Shown here piece by piece: positions 6,722 through 17,576 of a DNA stretch of 64,000 nucleotides. Under the pieces are notes generated by a model. That model saw only the letters and a program-made list of their open reading frames with translations. It made no database searches and was not told the DNA's origin. The DNA is from Nocardiopsis sp. CNR-923 (GTDB lineage: Bacteria > Actinomycetota > Actinomycetes > Streptosporangiales > Streptosporangiaceae). Both the position numbers and the translations under genes were made by a program. The DNA is taken from contig NZ_MKKC01000120.1 of NCBI RefSeq assembly GCF_001942255.1, positions 110,805-174,804 on the forward strand, in the 5' to 3' direction. Positions within the stretch are counted from its first letter, which is position 1. Every line of letters begins with the position of its first letter.

Positions 6722-8688
6722 GACCGGCCCTCCTCGACCGTCGTGTCCTGCGCCGCCCCGCCCGGTTCGGGGTCCTCGGGCAGCTCTTCCTTGGTCAGGT
6801 ACTTGGCCAGCTCGTCGCGGTCGAACAGGTCCAGCAACGCGGGCGGGACGTCGGCGATCGGCCGCCGCGACAGTGCCACGCCGTCGTCGCGACCCGCTCT
6901 GACCTCCAGGTTGACCCGCCGCCACTCGGGCGACATCTCCGGATGGTCGTCGCGCGTGTGCCCGCCGCGGGACTCGGTCCTCTCCAGCGCGGCGGCGGTG
7001 ATCGCCCGTGACACCAGGATCATGTTCGGCAGGGCGAGGGCAAGATGCCAGCCCGGGTTGTACACCCGGTCGCCGGGCGCGCTGAGCAGACGCGAGCGCT
7101 CCTCCAGTCCGTCCAGGCGCTCCAGGGCCCGCTCCATCTCGGGACCGCGCCGGATGATGCCGACCAGGTCGTTCATCGTGTCCTGGAGTTCGCCGTGCAC
7201 GTCGTACGGGTTGACGCCGTCGCCCTGCTTGAGCGGGTAGAGCGCCTCGGCGACCGCCTGTTCGGTTGCTCGCTCCACGACGGCCCGCGGCGGCTCGGAG
7301 CCGTCGAGCGAGTCCACATAGGCGCTGGCCCCGAGCCCGGCCCGCCGCCCGAAGACGAGCAGGTCGGACAGGGAGTTGCCGCCCAGCCGGTTGGACCCGT
7401 GCATCCCGCCCGCGACCTCGCCCGCCGCGAACAGCCCGGGTACGTCGGAGGCGGCGGTGTCGGCGTCCACGCGCACCCCGCCCATGACGTAGTGGCAGGT
7501 GGGGCCGACCTCCATCGGTTCGGCGGTGATGTCAACGTCCGCCAGTTCCTTGAACTGGTGGTGCATGGACGGCAGCCGCGTGCGGATCTCGTCGGCGGAC
7601 AAACGGGTGGACACATCCAGGAACACCCCGCCGTGCGGGGACCCCCGCCCCTCCTTGACCTCGTTGTTGATCGCGCGCGCCACCTCGTCGCGGGGCAGCA
7701 GTTCGGGCGGTCGGCGGTGCCCGGAGGGGTCGGAGTACCAGCCGTCTGCCTCCTCCTCGGTCTCGGCGTACTGGGACCGGAAGACGTCGGGCACGTAGCT
7801 GAACATGAACCGCGTGCCCTCGGAGTTGCGCAGGACCCCGCCGTCGCCGCGCACCGACTCGGTGACGAGGATGCCCTTGACCGACGGCGGCCAGACCATG
7901 CCGGTGGGGTGGAACTGGACGAACTCCATGTTGATGAGGCGGGCCCCCGCGCGCAGGGCGAGCGCGTGGCCGTCGCCGGTGTACTCCCAGGAGTTGGACG
8001 TGGTCCGGAACGCCTTGCCGATGCCGCCGGTGGCCAGGATGACCGTGGGCGCCTCGAAGAGCACGAATCCCCCGTCCACGCGCCGGTACCCGAACGCGCC
8101 CAGGATCCGGCCGGGCCGGGAGTCGGAGGTCTCCTCGGTGAGCAGCCGGGTGACGGCGGTCTCGGCGAACACCCGCAGGCGTGCCTGCGGGTCGCCGAAC
8201 TCGGCGGCGTCGGCCTGTTGGAGCGCCACCACCCGCTGCTGGAGGGTGCGGATCAGCTCCAGGCCGGTGCGGTCGCCCACGTGCGCGAGGCGGGGGTACT
8301 CGTGTCCGCCGAAGTTGCGCTGGCTGATCCGCCCGTCCTCGGTGCGGTCGAACAGCGCGCCCCAGTACTCCAGTTCGAGGATGCGCTCGGGCGCCTCGCG
8401 GGCGTGGAGTTCGGCCATGCGCGGGTCGTTGAGGAATTTGCCGCCGCGGAGGGTGTCGCGGAAGTGCACCCGCCATCCGTCGTCGGAATTGACGTTGCCG
8501 AGCGCGGCCGCGGCGCCGCCCTCGGCCATCACCGTGTGCGCCTTGCCGAACAGCGACTTGGAGATGACGGCCGTGCGCTTTCCCTGTTCGCGGGCTTCGA
8601 TCGCCGCGCGGAGTCCGGCTCCGCCCGCACCGATCACCACGACGTCGTAGGCGTACCGGGTGATGCCGGATTCTGCTGTGGAGGGCAT
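6718..8688 (-). CDS. sdhA: Succinate dehydrogenase/fumarate reductase flavoprotein subunit, Sdh1-type
   Basis: 656-residue FAD enzyme oxidising succinate to fumarate at the inner face of the membrane. The dinucleotide fold is at VVIGAGGAGLRAAIEAREQG. The covalent-FAD histidine is expected in KAHTVMAEGGAAAAL. The C-terminal FAD/capping part shows GLFAAGEVAGGMHGSNRLGG. Start ATG 8688. It sits between the frame-broken membrane anchor gene and sdhB, forming a complete three-subunit complex separate from the one encoded at 11013-14408. Confidence 0.93.
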   Translation of the reverse strand: MPSTAESGITRYAYDVVVIGAGGAGLRAAIEAREQGKRTAVISKSLFGKAHTVMAEGGAAAALGNVNSDDGWRVHFRDTLRGGKFLNDPRMAELHAREAPERILELEYWGALFDRTEDGRISQRNFGGHEYPRLAHVGDRTGLELIRTLQQRVVALQQADAAEFGDPQARLRVFAETAVTRLLTEETSDSRPGRILGAFGYRRVDGGFVLFEAPTVILATGGIGKAFRTTSNSWEYTGDGHALALRAGARLINMEFVQFHPTGMVWPPSVKGILVTESVRGDGGVLRNSEGTRFMFSYVPDVFRSQYAETEEEADGWYSDPSGHRRPPELLPRDEVARAINNEVKEGRGSPHGGVFLDVSTRLSADEIRTRLPSMHHQFKELADVDITAEPMEVGPTCHYVMGGVRVDADTAASDVPGLFAAGEVAGGMHGSNRLGGNSLSDLLVFGRRAGLGASAYVDSLDGSEPPRAVVERATEQAVAEALYPLKQGDGVNPYDVHGELQDTMNDLVGIIRRGPEMERALERLDGLEERSRLLSAPGDRVYNPGWHLALALPNMILVSRAITAAALERTESRGGHTRDDHPEMSPEWRRVNLEVRAGRDDGVALSRRPIADVPPALLDLFDRDELAKYLTKEELPEDPEPGGAAQDTTVEEGRS

Positions 8689-8714
8689 GTGCGAAGCTCT
8701 TCCTTCCCCGGGGC

Positions 8715-9536
8715 TCAGTTGAGGATCCGCAGGTCGGTGATGGCGCCGCTCGCCACCAGGGCGATGTAGGCGTCCGTGATCATGAGGGTGGCGATGCTGA
8801 ACCAGCCGAAGTACATGTGCCGGTTGTTGAGCGCGGACAGCCGCGTCCACATCCAGTACCGGACGGGGTGGGTGCCGAGCTGCGCAGGCGCCCGCCGAAG
8901 ACGTGGCGGCAGGAGTGGCAGCTCAGCGTGTACCCCCAGAGCATGAGCACGTTGACGAGCATGACCAGGTTGCCTACGCCGATCCCGAACCCGCCGTCGG
9001 TGCCGTGGAGGAAGGCGATCCCCATGTCCCACGTGTTGACGGCCGTGATGGCGAAGGCGGCGTAGAAGAAGTAGCGGTGCCCGTTCTGCGTGAGCATGAG
9101 CGGCCGGGTCTCGCCGGTGTAGGAGCGGTGCGGCTCGCGCACGGCGCAGGCGGTGGCGCCTGCCAGACCGACCGGTAGTAGGCCTTGCGGTAGTAGTAGC
9201 AGGTCACCCGGAACAGCAGCAGGATCGGCAGGCTGAGCAGGGCGTAGGGGACGAGGGGCGGGAACTCCACGGGGAGCCGCCCGAACAGGGCCGCGTCCGG
9301 CGCGCACTGCTGCGCCAGGCACGGCGAGTAGAACGGGGTCAGGTAGTGGTGTTCCTGGACCCAGTAGTGGTTCTGCTGGAACACGCGGACCGTGGCGTAG
9401 ACGACGAAGGTGGCCAGTCCAGGGTCGTGAGGGCCGGGCCGAGCCACCATCGGTCGGTGCGCAGTGTGCGCTGTGCGATGCGCACCCGGCCGCTGTCCGG
9501 ACGTGCTCTTTGTGTCGAGGTCACCGTGGTCTCCAC
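8715..9536 (-). CDS. Succinate dehydrogenase membrane anchor (Rv0249c-like), three frame breaks
   Basis: Membrane subunit of the Sdh1-type complex, about 270 residues. It is readable only by joining four frames: DRWWLGPALTT, then LATFVVYATVRVFQQNHYWV to YRSVWQAPP, then CAVREPHRSYTGETRPLMLT to CRHVFGGRLR, then HPVRYWMWTRLSALNNRHMY. Joins are near 9418, 9152 and 8885, each repaired by one base. Several hydrophobic helices (PLVPYALLSLPILLLFRVTC; YFFYAAFAITAVNTWDMGIA) and His residues could hold haem or quinone. The GTG start at 9536 is tentative. It is first in the operon, with a Crp-like site about 130 bases upstream. Confidence 0.75.
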
Positions 9537-9925
9537 CTCTCTGGGAGAGGGGCCCTCGGCTCGGGGGTGGGACGACGCGCTCCCCGAGGCCGCGGCCGCT
9601 CTCCGTGCGTGCTGGACGGCTGGGGAGAAGCAGTGGCGAAGCCGTGCTGCAACGCAACGTTAGGGCGCTGTGATCACGGTCACGTTCCAGTGACTGAGAA
9701 ACCTGGAGTGAACGCATGTGAAATACGCCACTCTAGGGATTTGTTTTGTCAGAGTTCGTGGTTATTTGAGCCGAATGTCTTTTCCGTGCAGTTCACCCTT
9801 TGTGATAAAGCGAGTGAATCGTGGGGAAGCTGCTACCTTCTGGAAAATTGTTCTGACAGGTCCAGTTCAGGACCCCCTCGGCGCGCAGCCGGCTCCGGCC
9901 GCTCCGCGCGGCCGGTACGGCCCGC
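9537..9925. promoter_or_regulatory. Promoter region of the minus-strand sdh operon
   Basis: 389 bases without a gene between the extended LysR reading frame and the membrane-anchor start. The part from 9700 to 9870 is clearly more AT-rich than its surroundings, and the region contains the Crp-like palindrome at 9669-9684. No other structure noticed. Confidence 0.4.
9669..9684. promoter_or_regulatory. Crp-like binding site upstream of sdh operon
   Basis: TGTGATCACGGTCACG matches both TGTGA-N6-TCAC and the actinobacterial Crp consensus GTG-N6-GNCAC. It lies about 130 bases upstream of the membrane-anchor start. Control of succinate dehydrogenase by Crp-type regulators is known in actinobacteria, so the location makes sense. 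The site was identified by pattern only. Confidence 0.4.
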
Positions 9926-10932
9926 CTACGTTCCTTGCGCGCCCCGGTCGCCGGTGCCCCGCGCACTGGCCGCCGTCGCGTCGGGCGCGCCCGCGTCCGC
10001 GGCTGAGATGAGCACCTCCAGGTCCGGGCCCAGCTCCTCCGGGGCCAGGGCCAGCAGGTACCGGTTCAGGTGGCGGCGGAAGCGTCCGCCGAGTGCGAGG
10101 GCTCCACGTCCTTGCGGTGCGCCAGCGCCACTGTCCGCAGCAGTCGGGGACGGGCGAGGGGGGTGCCGCGCAGGCCGGGGCGGCTGCGCAGCACCATGCT
10201 CGGCACCACCGCCAGGCCGAGCCCGGCCTCCACGAACCGGAGGACGGCGTCCATCTCCCCGCCCTCCACGGCCAGTTCGGGATCGAACCCGGCGGCCCGG
10301 CACGCCCGCAGCGTCGCCTCGCGCACGTCGTATCCGCGCCGGAACATGACGAGGGGGCGGCCCCGCAGTTCGGTGATGCGGATCGAGGCGCGGCCGTTGG
10401 GCGAGGGCTGGCTCATCGGGCTGGCCACCACCAGGTTCTCGCGGAGGATCGGAGTGGTGGCGAAGTCCGGGTCGCTGCTCTGGAGAGGGAGGATGATCAG
10501 CGCCAGGTCCAGTTCGCCGCGGCCGAGGTCGCGGACGAGGTCGCGCGAACCGCTCTCCTCCACCTGGAGTTCGATGCCGGGGAAGCGGGTATGGAAGTCG
10601 GCGAGCACGTCGGCCAGCAGCCCCGCGCACAGCGACGGGGTCGCGCCCAGCCGCACCCGCCCCCGGCGGACCCCGGCCAGTTCCGCCACCTCGCGGCGGG
10701 CCGTCTCCAGGTCGGTCAGTATCCGCTGGGCCAGCGGCAGCAGCGCCTCACCCGCCGGTGTGAGTGTGATGTTTCCCCTGGCACGACTGAATAACGGTGC
10801 GCCCAACTCCCGCTCAAGGCTGCGGATCTGTTTGCTCAAGCTGGGTTGCGCGACGCGCGAAAGCTCGGCTGCGCGGGTGAAATGGCGTGTACGGGCTACC
10901 GCGACGAAGTACGCGAGCTGTTGGAACTGCAT
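9926..10932 (-). CDS. LysR-family regulator between the two sdh operons (frame break near C-terminus)
   Basis: LysR-type transcriptional regulator. The winged HTH is at residues 1-60 (MQFQQLAYFVAVARTRHFTR, then LSKQIRSLERELGAPLF). The effector domain runs from about 90 on, with RRGRVRLGATPSLCAGLLAD and FVEAGLGLAVVPSMVLRSRP. The first frame stops early after EPSHSADASAAT at 10066, but the adjacent frame continues FRRHLNRYLLALAPEELGPD to 9926; one base lost near 10083 restores a normal length. Divergent from sdhC at 11013, with an inverted repeat between them. It probably controls that operon and perhaps its own. Confidence 0.8.
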
Positions 10933-10935
10933 GCT

Positions 10936-10954
10936 CCATAGCCTAGAGCTATGG
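10936..10954. promoter_or_regulatory. LysR-box candidate
   Basis: CCATAGC-CTAGA-GCTATGG is a perfect 7-bp inverted repeat just upstream of the LysR start and about 60 bases before sdhC. Its size and divergent-promoter position suit a LysR operator. Confidence 0.45.
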
Positions 10955-11012
10955 ACACCAGGGTCATGATGACTTGGACGTCGGACTTATCTCGATTTTA
11001 AAGTGACAGGCT

Positions 11013-11718
11013 GTGGCGAACAGTACCTTGACCAAGAAGCGGTCTACGGCCTACGGGTCCACGGTGGCGCTCAAAGCAGCGATGGCGGTCACCGGCGTGA
11101 TCCTCGTGCTGTATTTGATCGCGCACATGTACGGCAACCTCAAAGTCTTCCTGGGCCAGGAGGCCTTCGACGGCTACGCCGAGGAGCTCCGCGACCTCGG
11201 CTACCCGCTCCTGCCGCACGAGGGCTTCCTGTGGATCGCGCGGGTCGTCCTCCTCTCGGCCGTCCTCATCCACATCTACTGCGCCGTGGTCCTCACCCGG
11301 CGCGACAACCGCGCGCGCGGCGGCGCCAGCCGGTACCAGGTGACCAAGCGCGTGCAGCGCACGTACGCGTCCTACACCATGCGCTGGGGCGGGCTCCTGA
11401 TCGCGCTCTTCGTGATCTTCCACATCCTGCACCTGACGGTGAACGTCATCGCGCCGGGCGGCGCCTCCGACAGCCCCTACGTGCGGCTCGTCAACGGCTT
11501 CCAGCCCGAGTACTGGTACGTGACCCTGTTCTACGTGGCGGCGGTCATCGCGGTCGGCTTCCACCTGCGGCACGGCATCTGGAGTGGCGCGGCGACGCTC
11601 GGCTTCAACAGGGCCGACCGGCAGGGCAAGATCAACGCCGTCGCCCTGGCCGTCGCGCTGGTCGTGACCGTCGGCTTCCTTCTCCCGCCGCTGGCGGTCA
11701 CCTTTGGACTGGTGAGCA

Positions 11719-11726
<8 letters not shown>
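11013..11726 (+). CDS. sdhC: Succinate dehydrogenase cytochrome b subunit (type B)
   Basis: 237-residue membrane anchor with about five hydrophobic helices (AMAVTGVILVLYLIAHMYGN; LWIARVVLLSAVLIHIYCAV; GGLLIALFVIFHILHLTVNV; YVTLFYVAAVIAVGFHLRHG; NAVALAVALVVTVGFLLPPL). His residues at the ends of these helices (AHMYGN, IHIYC, FHILHL, FHLRHG) are the expected ligands of two b haems, as in the type-B SdhCAB enzymes of Corynebacterium and Bacillus. It starts at GTG 11013 and overlaps sdhA by 8 bases. First gene of an intact operon divergent from lysR. Confidence 0.92.
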
Positions 11727-13661
<1,935 letters not shown>

Positions 13662-13665
<4 letters not shown>

Positions 13666-14408
13666 ACATCACCCTGCGCGTATGGCGCCAGAAGGGCCCG
13701 GGCGACGAGGGCCGGATGGTCAACTACGAGCTCTCGGACGTCTCTCCGGACATGTCCTTCCTGGAGATGCTCGACGTCCTCAACGAGAAGCTCACGCTCC
13801 AGGACGAGGACCCGATCGCCTTCGACCACGACTGCCGTGAGGGCATCTGCGGCGCCTGCGGCGTCGTGATCGACGGCGAGGCGCACGGCCCGGAGGTCAC
13901 CACCACCTGCCAGCTGCACATGCGCAGCTTCGAGGACGGCGACACCATCACCGTGGAGCCGTGGCGCGCCAAGGCGTTCCCTGTGGTCAAGGACCTGGTC
14001 GTGGATCGGGGCGCGTTCGACCGGATCATCCAGGCGGGCGGCTACATCAGCGCCCCGACCGGTACCGCACCGGACGCCCACGCCACCCCGGTGCCCAAGG
14101 CCGACGCCGACCGCGCGTTCGACGCCGCGACCTGCATCGGCTGCGGCGCGTGCGTGGCGGCCTGCCCGAACGCCTCCGGCATGCTCTTCACCGCCGCGAA
14201 GGTCACCCACCTGGGCATGCTCCCGCAGGGGCAGCCCGAGCGTGCGACGCGCGTGGTGAAGATGGTCAACCAGCACGACGAGGAGGACTTCGGCGGCTGC
14301 ACCAACATCGGTGAGTGCGCCGCGGTCTGTCCGAAGGGCATCCCGCTGGACACCATCTCCCAGCTCAACCGGGACCTGCTGGGCTCGCTCAGCAAGGGCG
14401 TGGGCTGA
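13662..14408 (+). CDS. sdhB: Succinate dehydrogenase iron-sulfur subunit (type B)
   Basis: 248 residues carrying the three iron-sulfur clusters of the second succinate dehydrogenase. [2Fe-2S] ligands are in CREGICGACGVVIDG and TTCQLHM; the other clusters use CIGCGACVAACPN and CTNIGECAAVCPKGI. GTG 13662 overlaps the sdhA stop codon. A strong terminator follows 18 bases after the stop, closing the sdhCAB operon. Confidence 0.94.
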
Positions 14409-14426
14409 CGCCCGGTCCGTCGTGGC

Positions 14427-14458
14427 ACGGGGTCGCGCCCTCGGGGGCGCGACCCCGT
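14427..14458 (+). terminator. Terminator of sdhCAB
   Basis: A 14-bp perfect stem (ACGGGGTCGCGCCC / GGGCGCGACCCCGT) with a TCGG loop, directly after sdhB. A degraded copy of the whole hairpin is found at 15113-15156 on the far side of the toxin-antitoxin pair. Confidence 0.8.
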
Positions 14459-14474
14459 CGCGTGTCCAGGGCGA
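14443..14474. repeat. 32-bp direct repeat, left copy
   Basis: The segment beginning GGGGGCGCGACCCCGTCGCG and ending CCAGGGCGA recurs at 15142-15173 with one mismatch in 32 bases. The two copies flank the doc/antitoxin pair. The left copy includes the right arm of the sdh terminator. Confidence 0.75.
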
Positions 14475-14475
14475 T

Positions 14476-14862
14476 CTACGCGGCCGTCAGTCCGAGTCCC
14501 CGGAGACGCTTCGCGATCTCCGGGACATCGACGACGTCGCCGGTCGTGACGGCGATGACGAACGCGTACGCGGTGTCCGTCTCGACCTTGCGCGTTCTCA
14601 CTCCGTTGAGTTCGAGGAAGACAGTGGCACTGAGCCAGGCGAGCCTCTTGTTGCCGTCGGAGAGAGGGTGGCCGATGAGCACGGACTGCATGAGAGCGGC
14701 CGCCTTCTCCCACACCTCCGGGTAGGCGTCCTCGCCGAACGCCGTGGCCTGTGGCCGCAACACGGCAGCGTGGACCTGTCCGGCGTCCCGCAGCCGTGTG
14801 CTCGGGGGTAGGACGCGTTCGACGATCCCGAGCAGATCCTCCTTGGTGAGGTAGGTCGTCAC
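14476..14862 (-). CDS. doc: Doc/Fic-family toxin
   Basis: 128-residue toxin of the Fic/Doc family, which modifies a translation factor or other target by nucleotidyl or phosphate transfer (Doc phosphorylates EF-Tu). The active-site motif is HPLSDGNKRLAW, the Doc form of HxFxDGNxR. The N-terminus TTYLTKEDLLGIVERV and C-terminus AKRLRGLGLTAA agree with standard Doc length. GTG 14862 overlaps the antitoxin stop (GTGA). The stop lies only two bases from the flanking direct repeat. Confidence 0.85.
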   Translation of the reverse strand: MTTYLTKEDLLGIVERVLPPSTRLRDAGQVHAAVLRPQATAFGEDAYPEVWEKAAALMQSVLIGHPLSDGNKRLAWLSATVFLELNGVRTRKVETDTAYAFVIAVTTGDVVDVPEIAKRLRGLGLTAA

Positions 14863-15059
14863 TCGGCGAGCCTCGCCAGGAGCTCCGCGTCCCGTTCGGC
14901 GATGCGTGCGGCCAGCTCGCGTACCTTCGCGGTCTGCCTTCGGGCCAGGTAGTCCGAGATCGCGGTCACCGCTTCCGAGTTGACGCTGTTGCCGTCCTCG
15001 TCCGCCGCGGCCTTCAACCTCGCGTGGACGTCGTCGGGCAGGCGCAGGTGCATGTTCAT
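14859..15059 (-). CDS. Ribbon-helix-helix antitoxin paired with Doc
   Basis: 66 residues: a beta strand and two helices (MNMHLRLPDDVHARLKAAAD, then SVNSEAVTAISDYLARR) form an Arc/MetJ-type ribbon-helix-helix DNA-binding domain. The charged C-terminal helix (KVRELAARIAERDAELLARL) would cover the toxin. This replaces the Phd-type antitoxin usual for Doc. ATG 15059 is chosen because the strand residues begin there; no clear ribosome site precedes it, so translation may be leaderless. Expected to repress its own promoter. Confidence 0.75.
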   Translation of the reverse strand: MNMHLRLPDDVHARLKAAADEDGNSVNSEAVTAISDYLARRQTAKVRELAARIAERDAELLARLAE

Positions 15060-15141
15060 GTCTGGAATGGTATCGGAAGGCGGTATCACGCCTTGGGCCA
15101 TGGCCGAGTACGACGGGGTCGCGTCCCTTCCGGTGCGGACC

Positions 15142-15173
15142 GGGGGCGCGGCCCCGTCGCGTGTCCAGGGCGA
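15142..15173. repeat. 32-bp direct repeat, right copy
   Basis: Matches 14443-14474 except for one base. The sequence 15113-15127 further left also matches the left arm of the sdh terminator, so the duplication originally covered the whole hairpin and has since picked up about 14 extra bases in the loop. Confidence 0.7.
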
Positions 15174-15305
15174 CTGACCAGACGCGGCGGCCAGACGGCG
15201 GAGCACGCGATCCCCGCGGCCGATGCGGCCGGTGTCGCACGGTGCGCCTTCCCCGGACGGAGCGGGCGGCCGACGAACTCGGCGGGAGGGGGATGACGGA
15301 CGCGC

Positions 15306-16835
15306 TCACCCGACCTCCTCGTGTGAGTCGAGCGCGGCGGCCGCCGCCAGATCCGAGGGCGAGCCGATGCCAGCGACGTGCCGGTCGGGCCGGACCAGGT
15401 ACGCCGACCCGTACAACCGGGCGGCGGACCTTCCCCGGTCGAGGGCGGTCGGGACGTTCTGCGCGGTGCGAGCCCGGGCCCAGTCCGGGGTGATCAGGCG
15501 GACGGCGCACGAGTCCGGCACGGTGAGCCCGACGGTCTGCGCGGGGTCGGTGAGCAGCATCGTGTGCCGGTCGTACGGCAGGAATTCGTGCAGGCGGCCG
15601 GCCCGTTGGCTGAGACCGTCGAAGAACTCCAGGTCGGGAAGCCGGTCGCCCCCGGCCAGACCGTGGGCGCGGCCCGCGACCCCCGGCGCGCCTCGGTAGT
15701 GGTGGTCGAGTTGGGAGAGGCGTCGGGCGAGCGCGCGCCGGGCGCGTTCGGAGGCCTGGAGCACGGTCATGACGGCGTCGCGCAGGTGGCGGCGGGGGTC
15801 GTCCCGCAGCAGCATCGCCTGGGCGGTGCGGTGGGTCATGGCGATGACGCTCGCGGCGACGGGGTGCCTCTCCGCCTGGTAGGCGTCGAGGAGACGTGCG
15901 TCGGCGCCGTGGGCGACGGCGGCCAGTCGCCAGGCCAGGTTCATCGCGTCGCCGATGCCGAGGTTGAGGCCCTGCCCGGCGAAGGGCGTGTGGACGTGCG
16001 CCGCGTCCCCCGCCAGGAAGACCCGGCCGCGACGGTAGCGGACGGCCTGCATGTGGGCCAGGGTGAACGGGCGGAGGTTGTCGACGGCCAGGATGGTGCC
16101 CTCCACGCCCGAGCGGGCCATGCTGCGTTGTGCGTCCTCCATGCTCGGTTCGACACCGGGCGTCGGGGTGTAGGCAACGCGGTAGCGCCGCTCCCCGGGC
16201 AGGGGGAAGACGCCGAAGAGCCCCTCCCCGTCGGCGGAGAAGGTCAGCTCGTTCCTGGGCAGGGGCCAGTCGATGTCCGCGTCGAACAGGACCCAGTCGT
16301 CGGGGTAGGGGGCTCCGGTCCGCTCGATGCCGAGGAGCCGTCGCACGGTGCTCCGGACGCCGTCGCAGCCGACCAGCCAGCGGGCCTCCAGGGTGCGGGT
16401 GCGCCCGCCGACGGCGACCGTGGCGCGGACTCCGTCCCCGTGCTGTTCGATTCCGACGCAGGCGGCGGCGCGTTCGACCGCCACCCCGCGCCGGGCGAGC
16501 TCCTCGATGAGCAGGTGCTCGGTCCGGTCCTGGGGGTGGTCGAGGAGGAAGGGGTAGGCGGTGTCGTGCAGGGTGCGAAAGTCCACGGAGATCCGGTCGC
16601 GGTGACCGGTCCGCAGCGTGAGGTGTTCGACGCGCTGGCCCTCGTCGAGGACCGCGTCGGCCAGACCGAGGTCGCGCAGGTGTTCCATGGTGCGGGCGTG
16701 CAGGGCGGCTGACTTGGTCAGTCCCAGGACGCTCTCGTGCTTGTCGATGATCCGGACGCCGACTCCCAGGTCGTGGAGGCGAAGGGCGAGGGCGAGTCCG
16801 GTCGGACCGGCCCCCACGATGAGGACATCGCTCAT
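15306..16835 (-). CDS. FAD-dependent aromatic-type monooxygenase
   Basis: 509-residue class A flavoprotein monooxygenase (FAD_binding_3 family), which hydroxylates aromatic substrates with NAD(P)H and O2. It has the GXGXXG fold (LIVGAGPTGLALALRLHDLG), the DG motif (LVGCDGVRSTVRRLLGI) and the GD motif (GRVFLAGDAAHVHTPFAGQG). The C-terminal thioredoxin-like region is present. Relatives include polyketide hydroxylases and rifampicin monooxygenases, so resistance or catabolism is possible. It is divergent from a TetR gene over a shared 90-bp promoter with two operator-like palindromes, so substrate-induced expression is likely. Confidence 0.88.
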   Translation of the reverse strand: MSDVLIVGAGPTGLALALRLHDLGVGVRIIDKHESVLGLTKSAALHARTMEHLRDLGLADAVLDEGQRVEHLTLRTGHRDRISVDFRTLHDTAYPFLLDHPQDRTEHLLIEELARRGVAVERAAACVGIEQHGDGVRATVAVGGRTRTLEARWLVGCDGVRSTVRRLLGIERTGAPYPDDWVLFDADIDWPLPRNELTFSADGEGLFGVFPLPGERRYRVAYTPTPGVEPSMEDAQRSMARSGVEGTILAVDNLRPFTLAHMQAVRYRRGRVFLAGDAAHVHTPFAGQGLNLGIGDAMNLAWRLAAVAHGADARLLDAYQAERHPVAASVIAMTHRTAQAMLLRDDPRRHLRDAVMTVLQASERARRALARRLSQLDHHYRGAPGVAGRAHGLAGGDRLPDLEFFDGLSQRAGRLHEFLPYDRHTMLLTDPAQTVGLTVPDSCAVRLITPDWARARTAQNVPTALDRGRSAARLYGSAYLVRPDRHVAGIGSPSDLAAAAALDSHEEVG

Positions 16836-16847
16836 GACATCTCCAAA

Positions 16848-16915
16848 AACGAATGATCGTTCTTTTTGAGAATCCTCCGGGGTCGTGTTGCTGTCAAGAG
16901 CGAACGTTCGTTCTA
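16848..16915. promoter_or_regulatory. TetR operator pair in divergent promoter
   Basis: Two related palindromes: AACGAATGATCGTT at 16848-16861, and AGAGCGAACGTTCGTTCT at 16898-16915 with the perfect core CGAACGTTCG. One lies near each divergent start. They share AACGA/TCGTT half-sites, as expected for sites bound by the adjacent TetR protein. Confidence 0.6.
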
Positions 16916-16925
16916 AGATGTGGGC

Positions 16926-17531
16926 ATGCCACGAGTCTCCGACGCCTACCTGGCCCAGCGGCGGGCGCACATCCTGTCCGCGGCCGCCGTGTGCTTCGCC
17001 CGCGAGGGCTTCCACCGAGCCTCCATGCGGGACGTCATCGAGGAGGCCGGCCTCTCCCCGGGCGCGGTCTACCGCTACTTCCGGGGCAAGGACGACATCA
17101 TCGTCGCGATCGCACGCGACACGATCGGAGCCGTGGGCGACGTCGTCCGCGCGTCCGTCTCCGACCGCAAACCGCTCGCCCTGCTCGCCCAGGACCTGCC
17201 CGCGGCCATCGAGGAGATGGACCGGGCCGACTCGCGCACACGCCTGGCCGTGCAGGCGTGGGCCGAGGCCCTGCGTGCCCCGGCACTGGGCGACGCGCTG
17301 CGCGAAGCGATGCACGACGTGCTCGACCAGGTCCGAGCGCGGGTGGAACTCGGTCAGGCCGAGGGCGAGATCACCGCGCGGGTGGACCCGGCCGCCATGT
17401 CTCGGGTGCTGATCGGAGTCCTTCAGGGGTACATCCTCCAGCGCGCCTGGGATCCGGACCTGTCCGCCGCGGACTACGGCCGTGCCGTCCGGGACCTGGT
17501 GGCGGGCGCGCTCGGTGAGCAGACCGGCTGA
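16926..17531 (+). CDS. TetR-family repressor
   Basis: 201 residues. The TetR HTH occupies residues 10-55 (RRAHILSAAAVCFAREGFHR; MRDVIEEAGLSPGAVYRYFRG). The helical ligand domain ends VLIGVLQGYILQRAWDPDLS. ATG 16926 is preferred; a GTG six bases earlier is possible. Divergent from the FAD monooxygenase and presumably its repressor through the palindromes at 16848-16915, with an aromatic compound as the likely inducer. Its own promoter overlaps the second palindrome, which predicts autorepression. Confidence 0.88.
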   Translation: MPRVSDAYLAQRRAHILSAAAVCFAREGFHRASMRDVIEEAGLSPGAVYRYFRGKDDIIVAIARDTIGAVGDVVRASVSDRKPLALLAQDLPAAIEEMDRADSRTRLAVQAWAEALRAPALGDALREAMHDVLDQVRARVELGQAEGEITARVDPAAMSRVLIGVLQGYILQRAWDPDLSAADYGRAVRDLVAGALGEQTG

Positions 17532-17576
17532 CGGGCTGGGTCCGTGCCCAGCGGGCGGCGCGCGGCTGCCCGGAAC

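Noticed and set aside
5780..7240. 486-residue plus-strand open frame
   Set aside because: Antisense to a well-conserved SdhB/SdhA pair; low-complexity composition and no family signal.
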